This document shows, one piece after another, positions 26,455 to 35,132 of a DNA stretch of 64,000 nt. A model generated the notes under the pieces. It made no database searches. It saw only the letters and a list, made by a program, of their open reading frames with translations, and was not told the origin of the DNA. Position 1 is the stretch's first letter. Every line of letters begins with the position of its first letter. The stretch comes from Leifsonia sp. Root1293 (GTDB taxonomy: Bacteria > Actinomycetota > Actinomycetes > Actinomycetales > Microbacteriaceae), in contig NZ_LMEH01000001.1 in assembly GCF_001425325.1 (NCBI RefSeq), positions 357,898 through 421,897 of the forward strand, in the 5' to 3' direction. A program made the position numbers and the translations under genes.

Positions 26455-26567
26455 GAGACCCCTTTCGAAGGCGACGGTGCCTCAGACGCTACGCGTCGTC
26501 GCGTCGCGGGAACAGGGCCAACGCCTACGGGAATAGATTTCCCCGAGGTACGGTTTGATCCGATGTA

Positions 26568-26581
26568 CATGCAAATGCATG
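26568..26581. promoter_or_regulatory. Palindromic operator candidate in the poxB/monooxygenase intergenic region
   Basis: CATGCAAATGCATG is a perfect 6-2-6 inverted repeat 36 bases before the monooxygenase ATG and 113 bases before the poxB start. The size suits a dimeric repressor; no adjacent regulator gene is present. Confidence 0.4.
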
Positions 26582-26617
26582 GAAAAGAAGTCGAGAAGAA
26601 GGCCAGGAGGCCACGAA

Positions 26618-27778
26618 ATGCAATTCGGAATCTTCACGGTGAGCGACGTCACCCAGGACCCCACCACGGGACGCACCCCGACCGAGGGCGAGCGCATCAA
26701 GGCGATCGTGGAGATCGCCAAGAAGACCGAAGAGGTCGGGATGGACGTCTTCGCGCTCGGCGAGCACCACAACCCGCCGTTCTTCTCCTCGTCGCCCACG
26801 ACGACACTCGCCTACATCGCGGCGCAGACCGAGACCCTCCTGCTCTCCACGGCCACGACCCTCATCACGACGAACGACCCGGTGAAGATCGCCGAGGACT
26901 ACGCGATGCTCCAGCACCTGGCCGACGGTCGCGTCGACCTCACCATGGGCCGCGGCAACACCGGACCCGTCTACCCCTGGTTCGGCAAGGACATCCGCGA
27001 CGGCATCGACCTCGCCCTCGAGAACTACGCCCTGCTGCAGAAGCTGTGGCGCGAGGACTTCGTCGACTGGCAGGGCAAGTACCGCACCCCGCTGCAGGGC
27101 TTTCAGTCCACGCCGCGCCCCCTCGACGGCGTCGCGCCGTTCGTCTGGCACGGCAGCATCCGCTCGCCCGAGATCGCCGAGCAGGCCGCGTTCTACGGTG
27201 ACGGCTTCTTCGCCAACAACATCTTCTGGCCGAAGGAGCACTACATGCGCCTCATCGCGCTGTACCGTCAGCGCTTCGAGCACTACGGCCACGGCAGCGC
27301 GGACCAGGCGATCGTGGGCCTCGGCGGACAGGTCTTCATGGCGAAGAACTCGCAGGACGCGGTCGACCAGTTCCGCCCCTACTTCGACAACGCCCCGGTG
27401 TACGGCCACGGACCGAGCCTCGAGGAGTTCACGGAGATGACGCCCCTCACCGTCGGCAGCCCCCAGCAGGTCATCGACCGCTACATGGCCATGCGCGAGT
27501 ACTACGGCGACTACCAGCGCCAGCTGTTCCTCATGGACCACGCCGGCCTGCCGCTGAAGACCGTGCTCGAGCAGCTCGAGATCCTGGGCGGCGAAGTGGT
27601 GCCGGTGCTCCGCAAGGAGCTCGACGCCAAGCGCCCGGCCCACGTGCCGGACGGCCCCACCCACGCGAGCCTCGTCGCCAAGCGCAACGCCGAGCGCATC
27701 GCGGCCCGCGATGCCGATGCATCCGAGTCCACCCAGAGGTCCGGCGCGGCCTTCGGCCTCGTCAGCAAGGGAGCCTGA
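26618..27778 (+). CDS. LLM-class flavin monooxygenase, CE1758 family
   Basis: The 386-residue protein is a luciferase-like monooxygenase: MQFGIFTVSDVTQDPTTGR, GEHHNPPFFSSSPTTTLAY, LADGRVDLTMGRGNTGPVYPW. This start and the partner gene match the CE1758-type FMN-dependent monooxygenases. ATG 26618 has a CAGGAGG site seven bases upstream; the upstream open frame is not coding. It lies two bases before the FMN reductase gene, so the two form a two-component system in which the reductase supplies FMNH2. Substrate unknown. Confidence 0.9.
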   Translation: MQFGIFTVSDVTQDPTTGRTPTEGERIKAIVEIAKKTEEVGMDVFALGEHHNPPFFSSSPTTTLAYIAAQTETLLLSTATTLITTNDPVKIAEDYAMLQHLADGRVDLTMGRGNTGPVYPWFGKDIRDGIDLALENYALLQKLWREDFVDWQGKYRTPLQGFQSTPRPLDGVAPFVWHGSIRSPEIAEQAAFYGDGFFANNIFWPKEHYMRLIALYRQRFEHYGHGSADQAIVGLGGQVFMAKNSQDAVDQFRPYFDNAPVYGHGPSLEEFTEMTPLTVGSPQQVIDRYMAMREYYGDYQRQLFLMDHAGLPLKTVLEQLEILGGEVVPVLRKELDAKRPAHVPDGPTHASLVAKRNAERIAARDADASESTQRSGAAFGLVSKGA

Positions 27779-27780
27779 TC

Positions 27781-28410
27781 ATGATCACTCGCAAGCTCAC
27801 AGTGCTCGCCGCCGGCCTCAGCCAGCCGTCGTCGACTCGTCTGCTCGCCGACCGGCTGACGGATGCCGTCGTCGCGCGACTGCGCGACGTGCACGGAGTC
27901 GACGTCGACCTGACGATCGTCGAGCTCCGTGATGTCGCGAAGGATGTGACGAACAACCTGATCACCGGCTTCCCGAGCCCCAAGCTCGAGAGCGTGATCG
28001 AGGACGTGACGCACGCCGATGGCCTCATCGTGGCGACGCCCATCTTCTCGGGCTCGTACAGCGGCATGTTCAAGTCGTTCATCGACGTGCTCGACCCGAA
28101 GTCCCTCGACGGGATGCCGGTGCTCCTCGGAGCCACCGGTGGCACCGCTCGGCACTCGCTGGCCATCGAGCACGCGTTGCGCCCGCTGTTCAGCTACCTG
28201 CACGCCGTCGCGGTTCCGACCGGCGTGTACGCCGCAGCCGAGGACTGGGGGAGCGCCACCGATTCGGTCGGAGCCCTCACCTCGCGCATCGAGCGTGCGG
28301 CCGGCGAGCTGGCTGCGCTGGTGGCCGTCTCCGACCGGTCGCAGCAGATCCGCGACCCGTTCGCTCTGGACTCCTCCTTCAGCGTGACCGGCGGCTTCAG
28401 CGCGGCCTGA
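27781..28410 (+). CDS. NAD(P)H-dependent FMN reductase, CE1759 family
   Basis: The 209-residue flavodoxin-like reductase has AAGLSQPSSTRLLADRL (phosphate-binding loop), the TPIFSGSYSGMFKSFIDVL flavin segment and LLGATGGTARHSLAIEHAL. Together with the preceding monooxygenase it forms the CE1758/CE1759 pair: it reduces FMN for the oxygenase. It starts at ATG 27781 two bases after the oxygenase stop, overlapping its ribosome site region (GGGAGCC). Confidence 0.9.
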   Translation: MITRKLTVLAAGLSQPSSTRLLADRLTDAVVARLRDVHGVDVDLTIVELRDVAKDVTNNLITGFPSPKLESVIEDVTHADGLIVATPIFSGSYSGMFKSFIDVLDPKSLDGMPVLLGATGGTARHSLAIEHALRPLFSYLHAVAVPTGVYAAAEDWGSATDSVGALTSRIERAAGELAALVAVSDRSQQIRDPFALDSSFSVTGGFSAA

Positions 28411-28425
28411 CCGGACGCAGGCCCA

Positions 28426-28482
28426 CGCCATTTCGCGGGCAGTTGCGCCACCCGATGCGGCGCAATCACCCGGAAAATGGCG
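28426..28482. repeat. Two-tier palindrome after the FMN reductase
   Basis: CGCCATTT at 28426-28433 pairs with AAATGGCG at 28475-28482, and inside it TTGCGCC at 28443-28449 pairs with GGCGCAA at 28459-28465. The nested, imperfect stem is typical of short interspersed palindromes and is separate from the terminator that follows. Confidence 0.75.
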
Positions 28483-28502
28483 CACGGGCGGCAGACGACG
28501 AA

Positions 28503-28536
28503 AACGCCCCGGCTCTAGGAAGGGAGCCGGGGCGTT
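28503..28536 (-). terminator. Bidirectional terminator between the FMN reductase and DUF5302 genes
   Basis: AACGCCCCGGCTC pairs perfectly with GAGCCGGGGCGTT. On the minus strand the stem is followed by TTTTCG, so it serves best the minus-strand DUF5302 gene, but it can also stop the plus-strand transcript. Confidence 0.85.
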
Positions 28537-28557
28537 CTGCTGTTCGTGTCGAGGCGA

Positions 28558-28761
28558 TCAGCCGCTCTTGCGGCGGAACTCCTGGCGGGTGTCGGCGTTG
28601 CCGTGCGTGTGGGTGACGGCCGAGTGGCCGTCGAGGTGAGCCTCGCCGCTGGCCTTCTTGGCCTGGCTGTTCTTCTTGTCGAGGGCCTCGCGGAACTTGC
28701 GCTTCGTCTCGTCCGAGGCGCTCGGGGCGCCCTGCGTGGTGGAGTCGTCTTCGGTACTCAT
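28558..28761 (-). CDS. DUF5302-like small protein
   Basis: The 67-residue hydrophilic protein contains KRKFREALDKKNSQAKK and ends GNADTRQEFRRKSG, the pattern of the actinobacterial DUF5302 family. It lacks membrane segments and is probably largely disordered. Function unknown. It is monocistronic with its own terminator. Confidence 0.82.
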   Translation of the reverse strand: MSTEDDSTTQGAPSASDETKRKFREALDKKNSQAKKASGEAHLDGHSAVTHTHGNADTRQEFRRKSG

Positions 28762-28863
28762 GGGGCCAGTCTAGACAGGGCCGTCACCGACGCGACAGGC
28801 GCTGGCGGCGATGCGCAACGGTCGCCGGGGGAGTTCCCAGCCCGACTGCGACAGGATGAACGG

Positions 28864-29340
28864 ATGCTGCATCGCCATCCCGTCCTCGGGATCCTGACCG
28901 TCGCCTACCTCGCCTTCGTCGGCTGGGTCACGCTCACGCCGCAGCCGTACGACGGACGCACCGCGAGCGTGCTCGAGCGCTTCCTCGACTTCTTCGCCCG
29001 CCACGACGCCACGGACTGGATCACCTTCGACAGGGTCGAGGCTGCCGCGAATGTCGTGATGTTCGTGCCCGTCGGCCTGTTCTTCGTGCTGCTGTTCGGT
29101 CGCAGGCTGTGGTTCGTGGCCATCATCGCCGGCGCACTGTTCTCCGTCGGCATCGAGTACTTCCAGTTGGAGTTCCTGCCGAGCCGGGTCGCCGACGTGC
29201 GCGACGTTCTCACCAACACCGCTGGAACGATTCTCGGCGTGCTGCTCGGCCTGGTGCTCAGCTGGCCCAAGGCGCGGCGCATCAGCCGGGACAGGCGGGC
29301 GGTCTCCGAGGCTCAGCGGACGCGCCGCCTGGCCTCGTGA
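28864..29340 (+). CDS. VanZ-family membrane protein
   Basis: The 158-residue protein has four membrane segments (about 5-26, 60-80, 83-101 and 117-137) and VanZ-like motifs: NVVMFVPVGLFF, GIEYFQLEFLPSRVADVRDVL and NTAGTILGVLLG. VanZ proteins affect cell-envelope properties and teicoplanin tolerance in some Gram-positives, but most members are uncharacterised. ATG 28864 begins just before the first membrane segment. Confidence 0.88.
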   Translation: MLHRHPVLGILTVAYLAFVGWVTLTPQPYDGRTASVLERFLDFFARHDATDWITFDRVEAAANVVMFVPVGLFFVLLFGRRLWFVAIIAGALFSVGIEYFQLEFLPSRVADVRDVLTNTAGTILGVLLGLVLSWPKARRISRDRRAVSEAQRTRRLAS

Positions 29341-29477
29341 GGGTTCGACAGGCCCCTCTGTTAGAGTTGATCCGGTAGCTCGAGGGTTGCCGCCCGTTCC
29401 GACTGCCATCTGGCACGAGTCATCCGTTGTACGGATGCGAGAACGGACAACTCAATATCGAGCACTGACGGAGCAGG

Positions 29478-29560
29478 CTGGCAGAAGCTGGTCCCCTGTG
29501 GTGGATTACCATCCCGCCTCACTCGAGGCGTGCGCATGGTGGACTTCTACTGGTGGCCAG
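29478..29560 (+). ncRNA. Structured pnp leader, probable Actino-pnp RNA
   Basis: In the 324-bp gap before pnp, an outer stem CTGGC(29478)/GCCAG(29556) is followed by AGAA/TTCT, GTCC/GGAC and then an inner hairpin ACCAT-CCGCCT/AGGCG-ATGGT (29508-29540). A conserved Actino-pnp motif is known upstream of actinobacterial pnp genes and is thought to be a cis-regulator of the exonuclease. The position and nested helices fit; the family match itself was not computed. The rest of the gap holds a small hairpin CATCCGTTGTACGGATG at 29429-29445 and no gene. Confidence 0.65.
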
Positions 29561-29664
29561 CACGAGGATCTCACATGAGCCCCTTAGTTCTGCCTGTTCC
29601 CCTGCTCCGGAGTATGAGTCGTGCCCACACGGGGCTTGCGACGTAAAACAAAGGAGAAGACCTC

Positions 29665-31968
29665 TTGGAAGGTCCTGAAATCACGTTCGCCGAAACTGTC
29701 ATCGACAATGGCAAGTACGGCACCCGCACCATCCGCTTCGAGACCGGCCGTCTCGCCCAGCAGGCCCAGGGGTCTGCAGCCGCTTACATCGACGACGAGA
29801 CCATGCTGCTCTCGGCGACCAGCGTCTCCAAGCAGCCGAAGGACAACTTCGACTTCTTCCCGCTCACGATCGACGTCGAAGAGCGCATGTACGCCGCCGG
29901 CCGCATCCCGGGATCGTTCTTCCGTCGCGAGGGTCGTCCCTCGACCGAGGCGATCCTCACCTGCCGCCTGATCGACCGCCCGCTGCGTCCGTCGTTCGTC
30001 GACGGCCTCCGCAACGAGATCCAGGTCGTCGTGACCGTTCTCGCCATCGCGCCCGACGAGCTCTACGACGTGCTCGCCATCAACGCGGCCTCCATGTCGA
30101 CCCAGATCGCCGGCCTGCCGTTCTCCGGCCCGATCGGTGGCGTTCGCGTCGCCCTCGTTCCCGGTGAGCACGGAGGCGGCCAGTGGGTCGCCTTCCCGAA
30201 GCACTCGCTTCTCGAGGAGGCCGTGTTCAGCATGGTCGTCGCCGGTCGGGTAATCACGGATGCCGCCGGCAACGACGACGTCGCGATCATGATGATCGAG
30301 GCCGAGGCCACCGACAACTCGTGGAACCTCATCCAGGGCGGCGCCATCAAGCCGAACGAAGAGGTCATCGCCGAGGGCATCGAGGCATCGAAGCCGTTCA
30401 TCAAGCAGCTCGTCGCAGCTCAGGCATCCGTCGCCGCCCAGGCGTCGAAGCCCACCGCAGACTTCAAGCTGTTCCCGCCCTACGCGCAGGAGACCTACGA
30501 CGCCGTCGCTGAGATCGCCTACGAGGAGCTCAAGGGGATCTACCAGATCGCCGACAAGACCACGCGCCAGAACGCCGACGACGAGCTCAAGGGCCGCGTC
30601 AAGGAGGCCATCGCCGCCAAGGTCGAGGCCGGAGAGCTCGATGCCTCCGCCAACAACCAGGTGAGCGCCGCCTACAAGTCGGTCACCAAGCTCGTCGTGC
30701 GCTCGCGCGTTCTCAACGAGGGTGTGCGCATCGACGGCCGTGGCCTGGCGGACATCCGCCCGCTCGACGCCGAGGTCGCCGTCATCCCGCGCGTTCACGG
30801 TTCGGCCATCTTCCAGCGCGGAGAGACCCAGATCATGGGCATCACCACGCTGAACATGCTGAAGCTCGAGCAGCAGATCGACTCGCTCGGCCCGGTCACC
30901 AAGAAGCGCTACATGCACAACTACAACTTCCCGCCCTACTCGACCGGTGAGACCGGCCGAGTCGGGTCGCCGAAGCGTCGCGAGATCGGGCACGGCGCAC
31001 TCGCCGAGCGCGCCCTCGTGCCCGTGCTGCCGTCGCGCGAGGAGTTCCCCTACGCCATCCGCCAGGTGTCCGAGGCTCTCGGCTCCAACGGGTCGACGTC
31101 GATGGGCTCCGTCTGCGCCTCCACCCTCTCGCTGCTGAACGCCGGTGTGCCCCTCAAGGCTCCCGTCGCCGGCATCGCGATGGGCCTCATCTCCGACACC
31201 GTCGATGGCCAGACGCGCTACGCCGCCCTGACCGACATCCTCGGTGCTGAAGACGCTCTCGGCGACATGGACTTCAAGGTCGCCGGTACCAGCGAGTTCG
31301 TCACGGCCATCCAGCTCGACACCAAGCTCGACGGCATCCCGGCATCGGTTCTCGCCGCAGCCCTCAAGCAGGCGAAGGATGCCCGCACGACGATCCTCCA
31401 GGTTCTGAACGCGGCGATCGACGCTCCCGACGAGATGGCACCGACCGCGCCCCGCGTGATCAGCGTGCAGATCCCCGTCGACAAGATCGGCGAGCTGATC
31501 GGCCCGAAGGGCAAGACGATCAACGCCATCCAGGACGAGACCGGCGCCGACATCTCCATCGAGGAGGACGGCACCGTCTACATCGGCGCCGTCGACGGAC
31601 CGTCGGCCGAGGCCGCTCGTGCCCAGGTCAACGCGATCGCGAACCCCACCAACCCCGAGGTCGGCGAGCAGTTCCTCGGAACCGTCGTCAAGATCGCGGC
31701 ATTCGGTGCGTTCGTCTCGCTTCTCCCCGGCAAGGACGGCCTGCTGCACATCAGCGAGGTCCGCAAGCTCGCCGGTGGCAAGCGCGTCGAGAACGTCGAA
31801 GACGTGCTGGGCGTCGGCCAGAAGATCCTCGTGGAGATCACGAAGATCGACGACCGTGGAAAGCTCTCCCTCGCGCCCGTCGTGGCCGAGGACGCCGACA
31901 CCGAGGGCAGCGCTGCGCACAGCGCCGGCCCGGTCGAGCCCGCTGAAGGCGCCGACATCGAGGTGTAG
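29665..31968 (+). CDS. pnp: Polyribonucleotide nucleotidyltransferase (PNPase)
   Basis: The 767-residue enzyme degrades RNA phosphorolytically from the 3' end and may also synthesise (p)ppGpp-linked or polymer products as in actinomycetes. It has two RNase PH domains ([20 protein letters not shown] in the first; [20 protein letters not shown] in the second), a KH domain ([23 protein letters not shown]) and an S1 domain ([21 protein letters not shown]). The start is TTG at 29665, supported by AAAGGAG eight bases upstream and by the conserved N-terminus [11 protein letters not shown] strong terminator follows. Confidence 0.97.
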   Translation: MEGPEITFAETVIDNGKYGTRTIRFETGRLAQQAQGSAAAYIDDETMLLSATSVSKQPKDNFDFFPLTIDVEERMYAAGRIPGSFFRREGRPSTEAILTCRLIDRPLRPSFVDGLRNEIQVVVTVLAIAPDELYDVLAINAASMSTQIAGLPFSGPIGGVRVALVPGEHGGGQWVAFPKHSLLEEAVFSMVVAGRVITDAAGNDDVAIMMIEAEATDNSWNLIQGGAIKPNEEVIAEGIEASKPFIKQLVAAQASVAAQASKPTADFKLFPPYAQETYDAVAEIAYEELKGIYQIADKTTRQNADDELKGRVKEAIAAKVEAGELDASANNQVSAAYKSVTKLVVRSRVLNEGVRIDGRGLADIRPLDAEVAVIPRVHGSAIFQRGETQIMGITTLNMLKLEQQIDSLGPVTKKRYMHNYNFPPYSTGETGRVGSPKRREIGHGALAERALVPVLPSREEFPYAIRQVSEALGSNGSTSMGSVCASTLSLLNAGVPLKAPVAGIAMGLISDTVDGQTRYAALTDILGAEDALGDMDFKVAGTSEFVTAIQLDTKLDGIPASVLAAALKQAKDARTTILQVLNAAIDAPDEMAPTAPRVISVQIPVDKIGELIGPKGKTINAIQDETGADISIEEDGTVYIGAVDGPSAEAARAQVNAIANPTNPEVGEQFLGTVVKIAAFGAFVSLLPGKDGLLHISEVRKLAGGKRVENVEDVLGVGQKILVEITKIDDRGKLSLAPVVAEDADTEGSAAHSAGPVEPAEGADIEV

Positions 31969-31996
31969 TCCCACCCGTCTCAACTGAGACGACGCG

Positions 31997-32029
31997 AATG
32001 CCCGCTTCCGTGATGGAAGCGGGCATTTT
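31997..32029 (+). terminator. Rho-independent terminator of pnp
   Basis: A perfect 13-bp stem AATGCCCGCTTCC / GGAAGCGGGCATT with a five-base loop is followed by a TTTT run, 28 bases after the pnp stop. Confidence 0.92.
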
Positions 32030-32050
32030 CGCGTTCTGGGGCGTCGGTTC

Positions 32051-32284
32051 TCAGCCGAGGGGCAGGAACGTCGACGACCGGATGAGGGCGTCGCGCTCGT
32101 CGAGCGCGGCCTGCGCCATGCGCTGGTCGTGCAGGGTGCGCAGCATCCGTTCCCGGTCGTTCAGGCGTGATGCGTGGCGGCGCCCCCAGACCTCGAGCGT
32201 GCGGCCGACCCTGACGGCGAGGCCGGCGAGCACACCGGGGAGGCTGACGTCGGTGTTCGTTCTCGATGCGGATGCGGTGGTCAT
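32051..32284 (-). CDS. Small hypothetical protein coupled to the ArsR-like regulator
   Basis: The 77-residue basic protein (SLPGVLAGLAVRVGRTLEVWGRR, then RLNDRERMLRTLHDQRMAQ) has one short amphipathic or hydrophobic patch and no recognised domain. Its ATG overlaps the regulator's stop as ATGA, so it is co-translated with it. The pnp terminator faces it convergently. Function unknown; its tie to the regulator suggests a related role. Confidence 0.75.
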   Translation of the reverse strand: MTTASASRTNTDVSLPGVLAGLAVRVGRTLEVWGRRHASRLNDRERMLRTLHDQRMAQAALDERDALIRSSTFLPLG

Positions 32285-33042
32285 GATTGCTTCTCCTGTC
32301 CCGGTGCCTGGGTGTCCTGGGTGTTATCGGTGTTCTGGGTGTTCTGGGTGTTCTGGGTCGAGCCACTGCCCTGTCGCCGGGGCGCGGTGCTGCCGTCGGG
32401 CCCCGTCGGTTCTCCCCGCACCAGCGGAAAGGCGTTCACGTGGATCTGCACGGGGCGCGAGCCGGGGGAGGGGTTCTGCTTGTAGGCGTCGATGTACTTC
32501 CACAGCACGGTGTCGAAATCGACGACGAGCTGGTGCAGCTGCTCGGGGGTGAGTCTGAGGTTGGTGGTGTCGCTCGCCGCGATGCTCAGCCACTCCTGAC
32601 CGAAGACGCTCTCACCCTCGGCGAGGTACTCGTGGAAGTTCGCTTCACGGGAGCGCATCCATTCATCGGTGATGAGCTGGGTGGCGAGGCGTTCGGGGCT
32701 CGCGGGCGGAAACTCGCTCGGTTCTGGCGTGGCGATCGACCCGGGACGACGCTCCCACCAGCGCTCGCGGGCGGTCCCCAGGCTCTCGTCCTCGCGCACG
32801 AGCCCTGCCTTCTCGAGCTGCCGCAAGTGGTAGCTCATCACGCCGCTGGACTCGCCGATGCGCGTCGCCAGACCGCTGGAGGTGAGGGGACCGTAAGCCG
32901 ACAGTTCGTCGAGGATGCGCACCCGAAGCGGATGCGCCAGTGCCCGCAGAGCGGTCGCATCGAGCACGGCGTCGCGCCCGGGGTGCTGGGTGCTGCTCGC
33001 CGCCGCGCTGCGCTGCTGGCCCTCGTTCTCTGGCTCGGTCAT
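32281..33042 (-). CDS. ArsR-like winged-helix transcriptional regulator
   Basis: The 253-residue protein has an N-terminal winged helix (about 28-95: ATALRALAHPLRVRILDEL, GESSGVMSYHLRQLEKAGLV) of the ArsR/HTH_20 type, followed by a helical effector part (LATQLITDEWMRSREANFHEYL) seen in actinobacterial regulators of drug exporters. The C-terminus is a Gln-Asn-Thr run encoded by 9-bp tandem repeats. ATG 33042 is set by the operator immediately upstream; a longer frame would run through it. It is likely autoregulated at the inverted repeat 15 bases before the start. Confidence 0.85.
   Translation of the reverse strand: MTEPENEGQQRSAAASSTQHPGRDAVLDATALRALAHPLRVRILDELSAYGPLTSSGLATRIGESSGVMSYHLRQLEKAGLVREDESLGTARERWWERRPGSIATPEPSEFPPASPERLATQLITDEWMRSREANFHEYLAEGESVFGQEWLSIAASDTTNLRLTPEQLHQLVVDFDTVLWKYIDAYKQNPSPGSRPVQIHVNAFPLVRGEPTGPDGSTAPRRQGSGSTQNTQNTQNTDNTQDTQAPGQEKQS
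32314..32358. repeat. Five 9-bp tandem repeats inside the regulator gene
   Basis: Units related to GTTCTGGGT repeat from 32314 to 32358; the last three are identical. Being nine bases long, gain or loss of units keeps frame and lengthens or shortens the Thr-Gln-Asn tail. Confidence 0.85.
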
Positions 33043-33056
33043 GATGCAAAGATACG

Positions 33057-33078
33057 CTTGCAAAGAACCATTTGCAAG
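33057..33078 (-). promoter_or_regulatory. Operator of the ArsR-like regulator
   Basis: CTTGCAAA at 33057-33064 and TTTGCAAG at 33071-33078 form a perfect 8-bp inverted repeat with a six-base spacer, 15 bases upstream of the regulator ATG. Further partial TTTGCA copies lie at 33043-33050 and 33085-33090. This is the expected layout of an autoregulatory site. Confidence 0.75.
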
Positions 33079-33241
33079 CATCCGTTTGCATTGCGGCGAT
33101 GACCTCACCGCACGGGTGGCGAGGAGGTGGTCGACGCTCGCCGAGAACGGAGTTCGCGCGGGTGTGCAGGCGGCGCACCCGCGCGATCTTCGTACTCGGC
33201 GTCGCCGACCCTCGTGAACGTCGGTTTCGAGGCCGGTGCCC

Positions 33242-33709
33242 TCACTCCACGGCGCGGTCCAGCAGAGGGCGCAGCCTGAACGGCACCAGTTCGCCCATCG
33301 ACAGGCTGGTCTCGGTGCGTTCCACCCCGTCGATCGCGAGAATCTCGCCGTCGATCCGGAACAGGTGCTCCGCATCGGTGCACACCACCTGCACCAGGAG
33401 GTCGATCTGTCCGCTCAGTCCGTGGGCCTGGATGACCTCGGGTATCGCCGCGACGGCATCGACGATGGCGCCGAGGGACTTCTGCTGCACGTGCACCGCG
33501 ATGAAGGCCGACAGCGGGTAGCCCAGGGCTGTCGCGTCGATGCGGCGTTCGAGCGACTGGAGCACGCCGGAGGTGCCCAGTCGCGCCAGGCGTGTCTGCA
33601 CGGTGTTCCGCGAGAGTCCCAGCCTGTCGGCGAGCGCGACGGCAGTGGCCCTCGGGTCGTCGCTGAGGGCGCGGAGCAGGTGCACGTCGGTGGCGTCGAT
33701 CGGTTGCAT
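33242..33709 (-). CDS. Lrp/AsnC-family regulator, probable BkdR
   Basis: The 155-residue protein has an N-terminal helix-turn-helix (DATDVHLLRALSDDPRATAV, LGLSRNTVQTRLARL) and the RAM effector domain (GYPLSAFIAVHV, HGLSGQIDLLVQVVCTDAEHL). ATG 33709 is preferred over one at 33733 because the family begins at the DxxDxxLL motif. It is divergent from bkdABC, the classic position of BkdR, which responds to branched-chain amino or keto acids. It probably controls the dehydrogenase operon and itself. Confidence 0.88.
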   Translation of the reverse strand: MQPIDATDVHLLRALSDDPRATAVALADRLGLSRNTVQTRLARLGTSGVLQSLERRIDATALGYPLSAFIAVHVQQKSLGAIVDAVAAIPEVIQAHGLSGQIDLLVQVVCTDAEHLFRIDGEILAIDGVERTETSLSMGELVPFRLRPLLDRAVE

Positions 33710-33719
33710 GATGCGCAAC
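33703..33719. promoter_or_regulatory. Possible Lrp-type operator overlapping the regulator start
   Basis: GTTGC at 33703-33707 and GCAAC at 33715-33719 flank seven bases, a size suited to Lrp/AsnC dimers. It overlaps the regulator's start codon. The 187-bp region up to bkdA must also hold the bkd promoter, but no clear -10/-35 pair is seen. Confidence 0.35.
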
Positions 33720-33896
33720 GATAGCAGCGGCATCCGGGTGCGGATAGTGCAACATGCTCAACGACGGTGCCGGTGATTGTGCCGGATGCTCACTGGGCTT
33801 ATCTTTGAAGCACCACCCGCAGTGTCGCGGATGGTCGATCGGCAGAGCTCACGAGGCTCGCCGTTCGCGGTCGCGACAGAGAAGGTTGCGCAGACG

Positions 33897-35132
33897 ATGA
33901 CGATCCACCAGTCACTTCCGCCACTCACCGACGCGGGCCCCATGGCCTCCGATGCGATGGTGCAGCTCATCACCCCCACGGGCGCTCGGCGTCAGAACCC
34001 GGTCTTCGACCCGTGGGTCGCCTCCCTCACCCCGACCGAACTCCTCGGACTCTACGAGGACATGGTCGTCATCCGGAGAACGGATGCCGAGGCCACGGCC
34101 CTGCAGCGTCAGGGCGAACTCGGGCTCTGGCCGCCGGTGCTCGGCCAGGAGGCCGCGCAGATCGGCTCCGGCCGTGCGCTCCGCCACGATGACTTCGTCT
34201 TCTCGAGCTACCGCGAGCACGGTGTCGCCTACTGCCGGGGAGTGAAGCCTGCGCAGGTGACACCGGTCTGGCGCGGGGTGGCGGCCTCGGGCTGGAACCC
34301 GTACGACGTGAACATGGCCGCGCCCCAGGTGATCATCGGAGCGCAGACCCTGCACGCCGTCGGCTACGCCATGGGCATCCAGAACGACGGCGACGATGCA
34401 GCGGCCATCGCCTACTTCGGCGACGGCGCCACGAGCGAGGGCGACGTGAACGAGGCCCTGGTCTTCGCCGCCAGCTTCAGGGCACCCGTCATCTTCTTCT
34501 GCCAGAACAACCAGTGGGCGATCTCCGAGCCCGTCGGCCTCCAGGCCCAGCGCAGCATCGCCGACAGGGCGCCGGGGTTCGGCATCCCGAGCCTGCGCGT
34601 CGACGGGAACGACGTGCTCGCCGTGATGGCCGCGACCCGCGTGGCGCTCGACCGGGCGCGCACGGGTGGTGGCCCCACGTTCATCGAGGCTGTGACGTAT
34701 CGCATGGGTCCGCACACGACGGCCGACGACCCCACGCGGTACCGCCCCCAGGGCGAGCTCGAGGAGTGGCGGGCGAAAGATCCGATCGCGCGCTTCGCGG
34801 CCTTCCTCACCGAGGTCGGCATCCTCGACGACGCCGGCGTGGCCGCCGTCGCCGAGAAGGCCGACGCCGTCGCCATGGAGCTGCGGTCGGCCTGCATAGC
34901 GCTCCGCGACCCCGCCGCTCTCACGGTGTTCGACAACGTCTACGCCGAGCCGAACACGACCATCGACAGGGAGCGCGACCAGTACACGCGCTACCTGGCC
35001 ATGTTCGATGACGGCGAAGCGGATGCCGCCGGCGCGGTCGCGGCACCCCCGACCGCGTCGACATCCAGCACGGCATCCGCGCCGACATCCAGCACGGCAT
35101 CCGCCACCGCATCCGAAGGGACGGACCGATGA
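33897..35132 (+). CDS. bkdA: Branched-chain 2-oxo acid dehydrogenase E1, alpha subunit
   Basis: The 411-residue subunit binds thiamine diphosphate and decarboxylates 2-oxo acids. The ThDP signature GDGATSEGDVNEALVF begins at residue 175 and ends in FFCQNN; LGQEAAQIGSGRAL and FSSYREHGVAYCRG precede it. It could be a pyruvate dehydrogenase E1, but the alpha2beta2 form, the adjacent Lrp regulator and the similarity of the locus to M. tuberculosis Rv2497c favour branched-chain substrates. The last 40 residues are a Thr/Ser/Ala repeat. ATG 33897 has a GAAGG site. It overlaps bkdB by ATGA. Confidence 0.9.
   Translation: MTIHQSLPPLTDAGPMASDAMVQLITPTGARRQNPVFDPWVASLTPTELLGLYEDMVVIRRTDAEATALQRQGELGLWPPVLGQEAAQIGSGRALRHDDFVFSSYREHGVAYCRGVKPAQVTPVWRGVAASGWNPYDVNMAAPQVIIGAQTLHAVGYAMGIQNDGDDAAAIAYFGDGATSEGDVNEALVFAASFRAPVIFFCQNNQWAISEPVGLQAQRSIADRAPGFGIPSLRVDGNDVLAVMAATRVALDRARTGGGPTFIEAVTYRMGPHTTADDPTRYRPQGELEEWRAKDPIARFAAFLTEVGILDDAGVAAVAEKADAVAMELRSACIALRDPAALTVFDNVYAEPNTTIDRERDQYTRYLAMFDDGEADAAGAVAAPPTASTSSTASAPTSSTASATASEGTDR

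Noticed and set aside
29341-29477. A tRNA or riboswitch in the pnp leader
   Set aside because: GTAGCTCGAGGG near 29376 recalls a tRNA D-arm but no acceptor, anticodon or T-arm pairs with it; no known riboswitch core was recognised.
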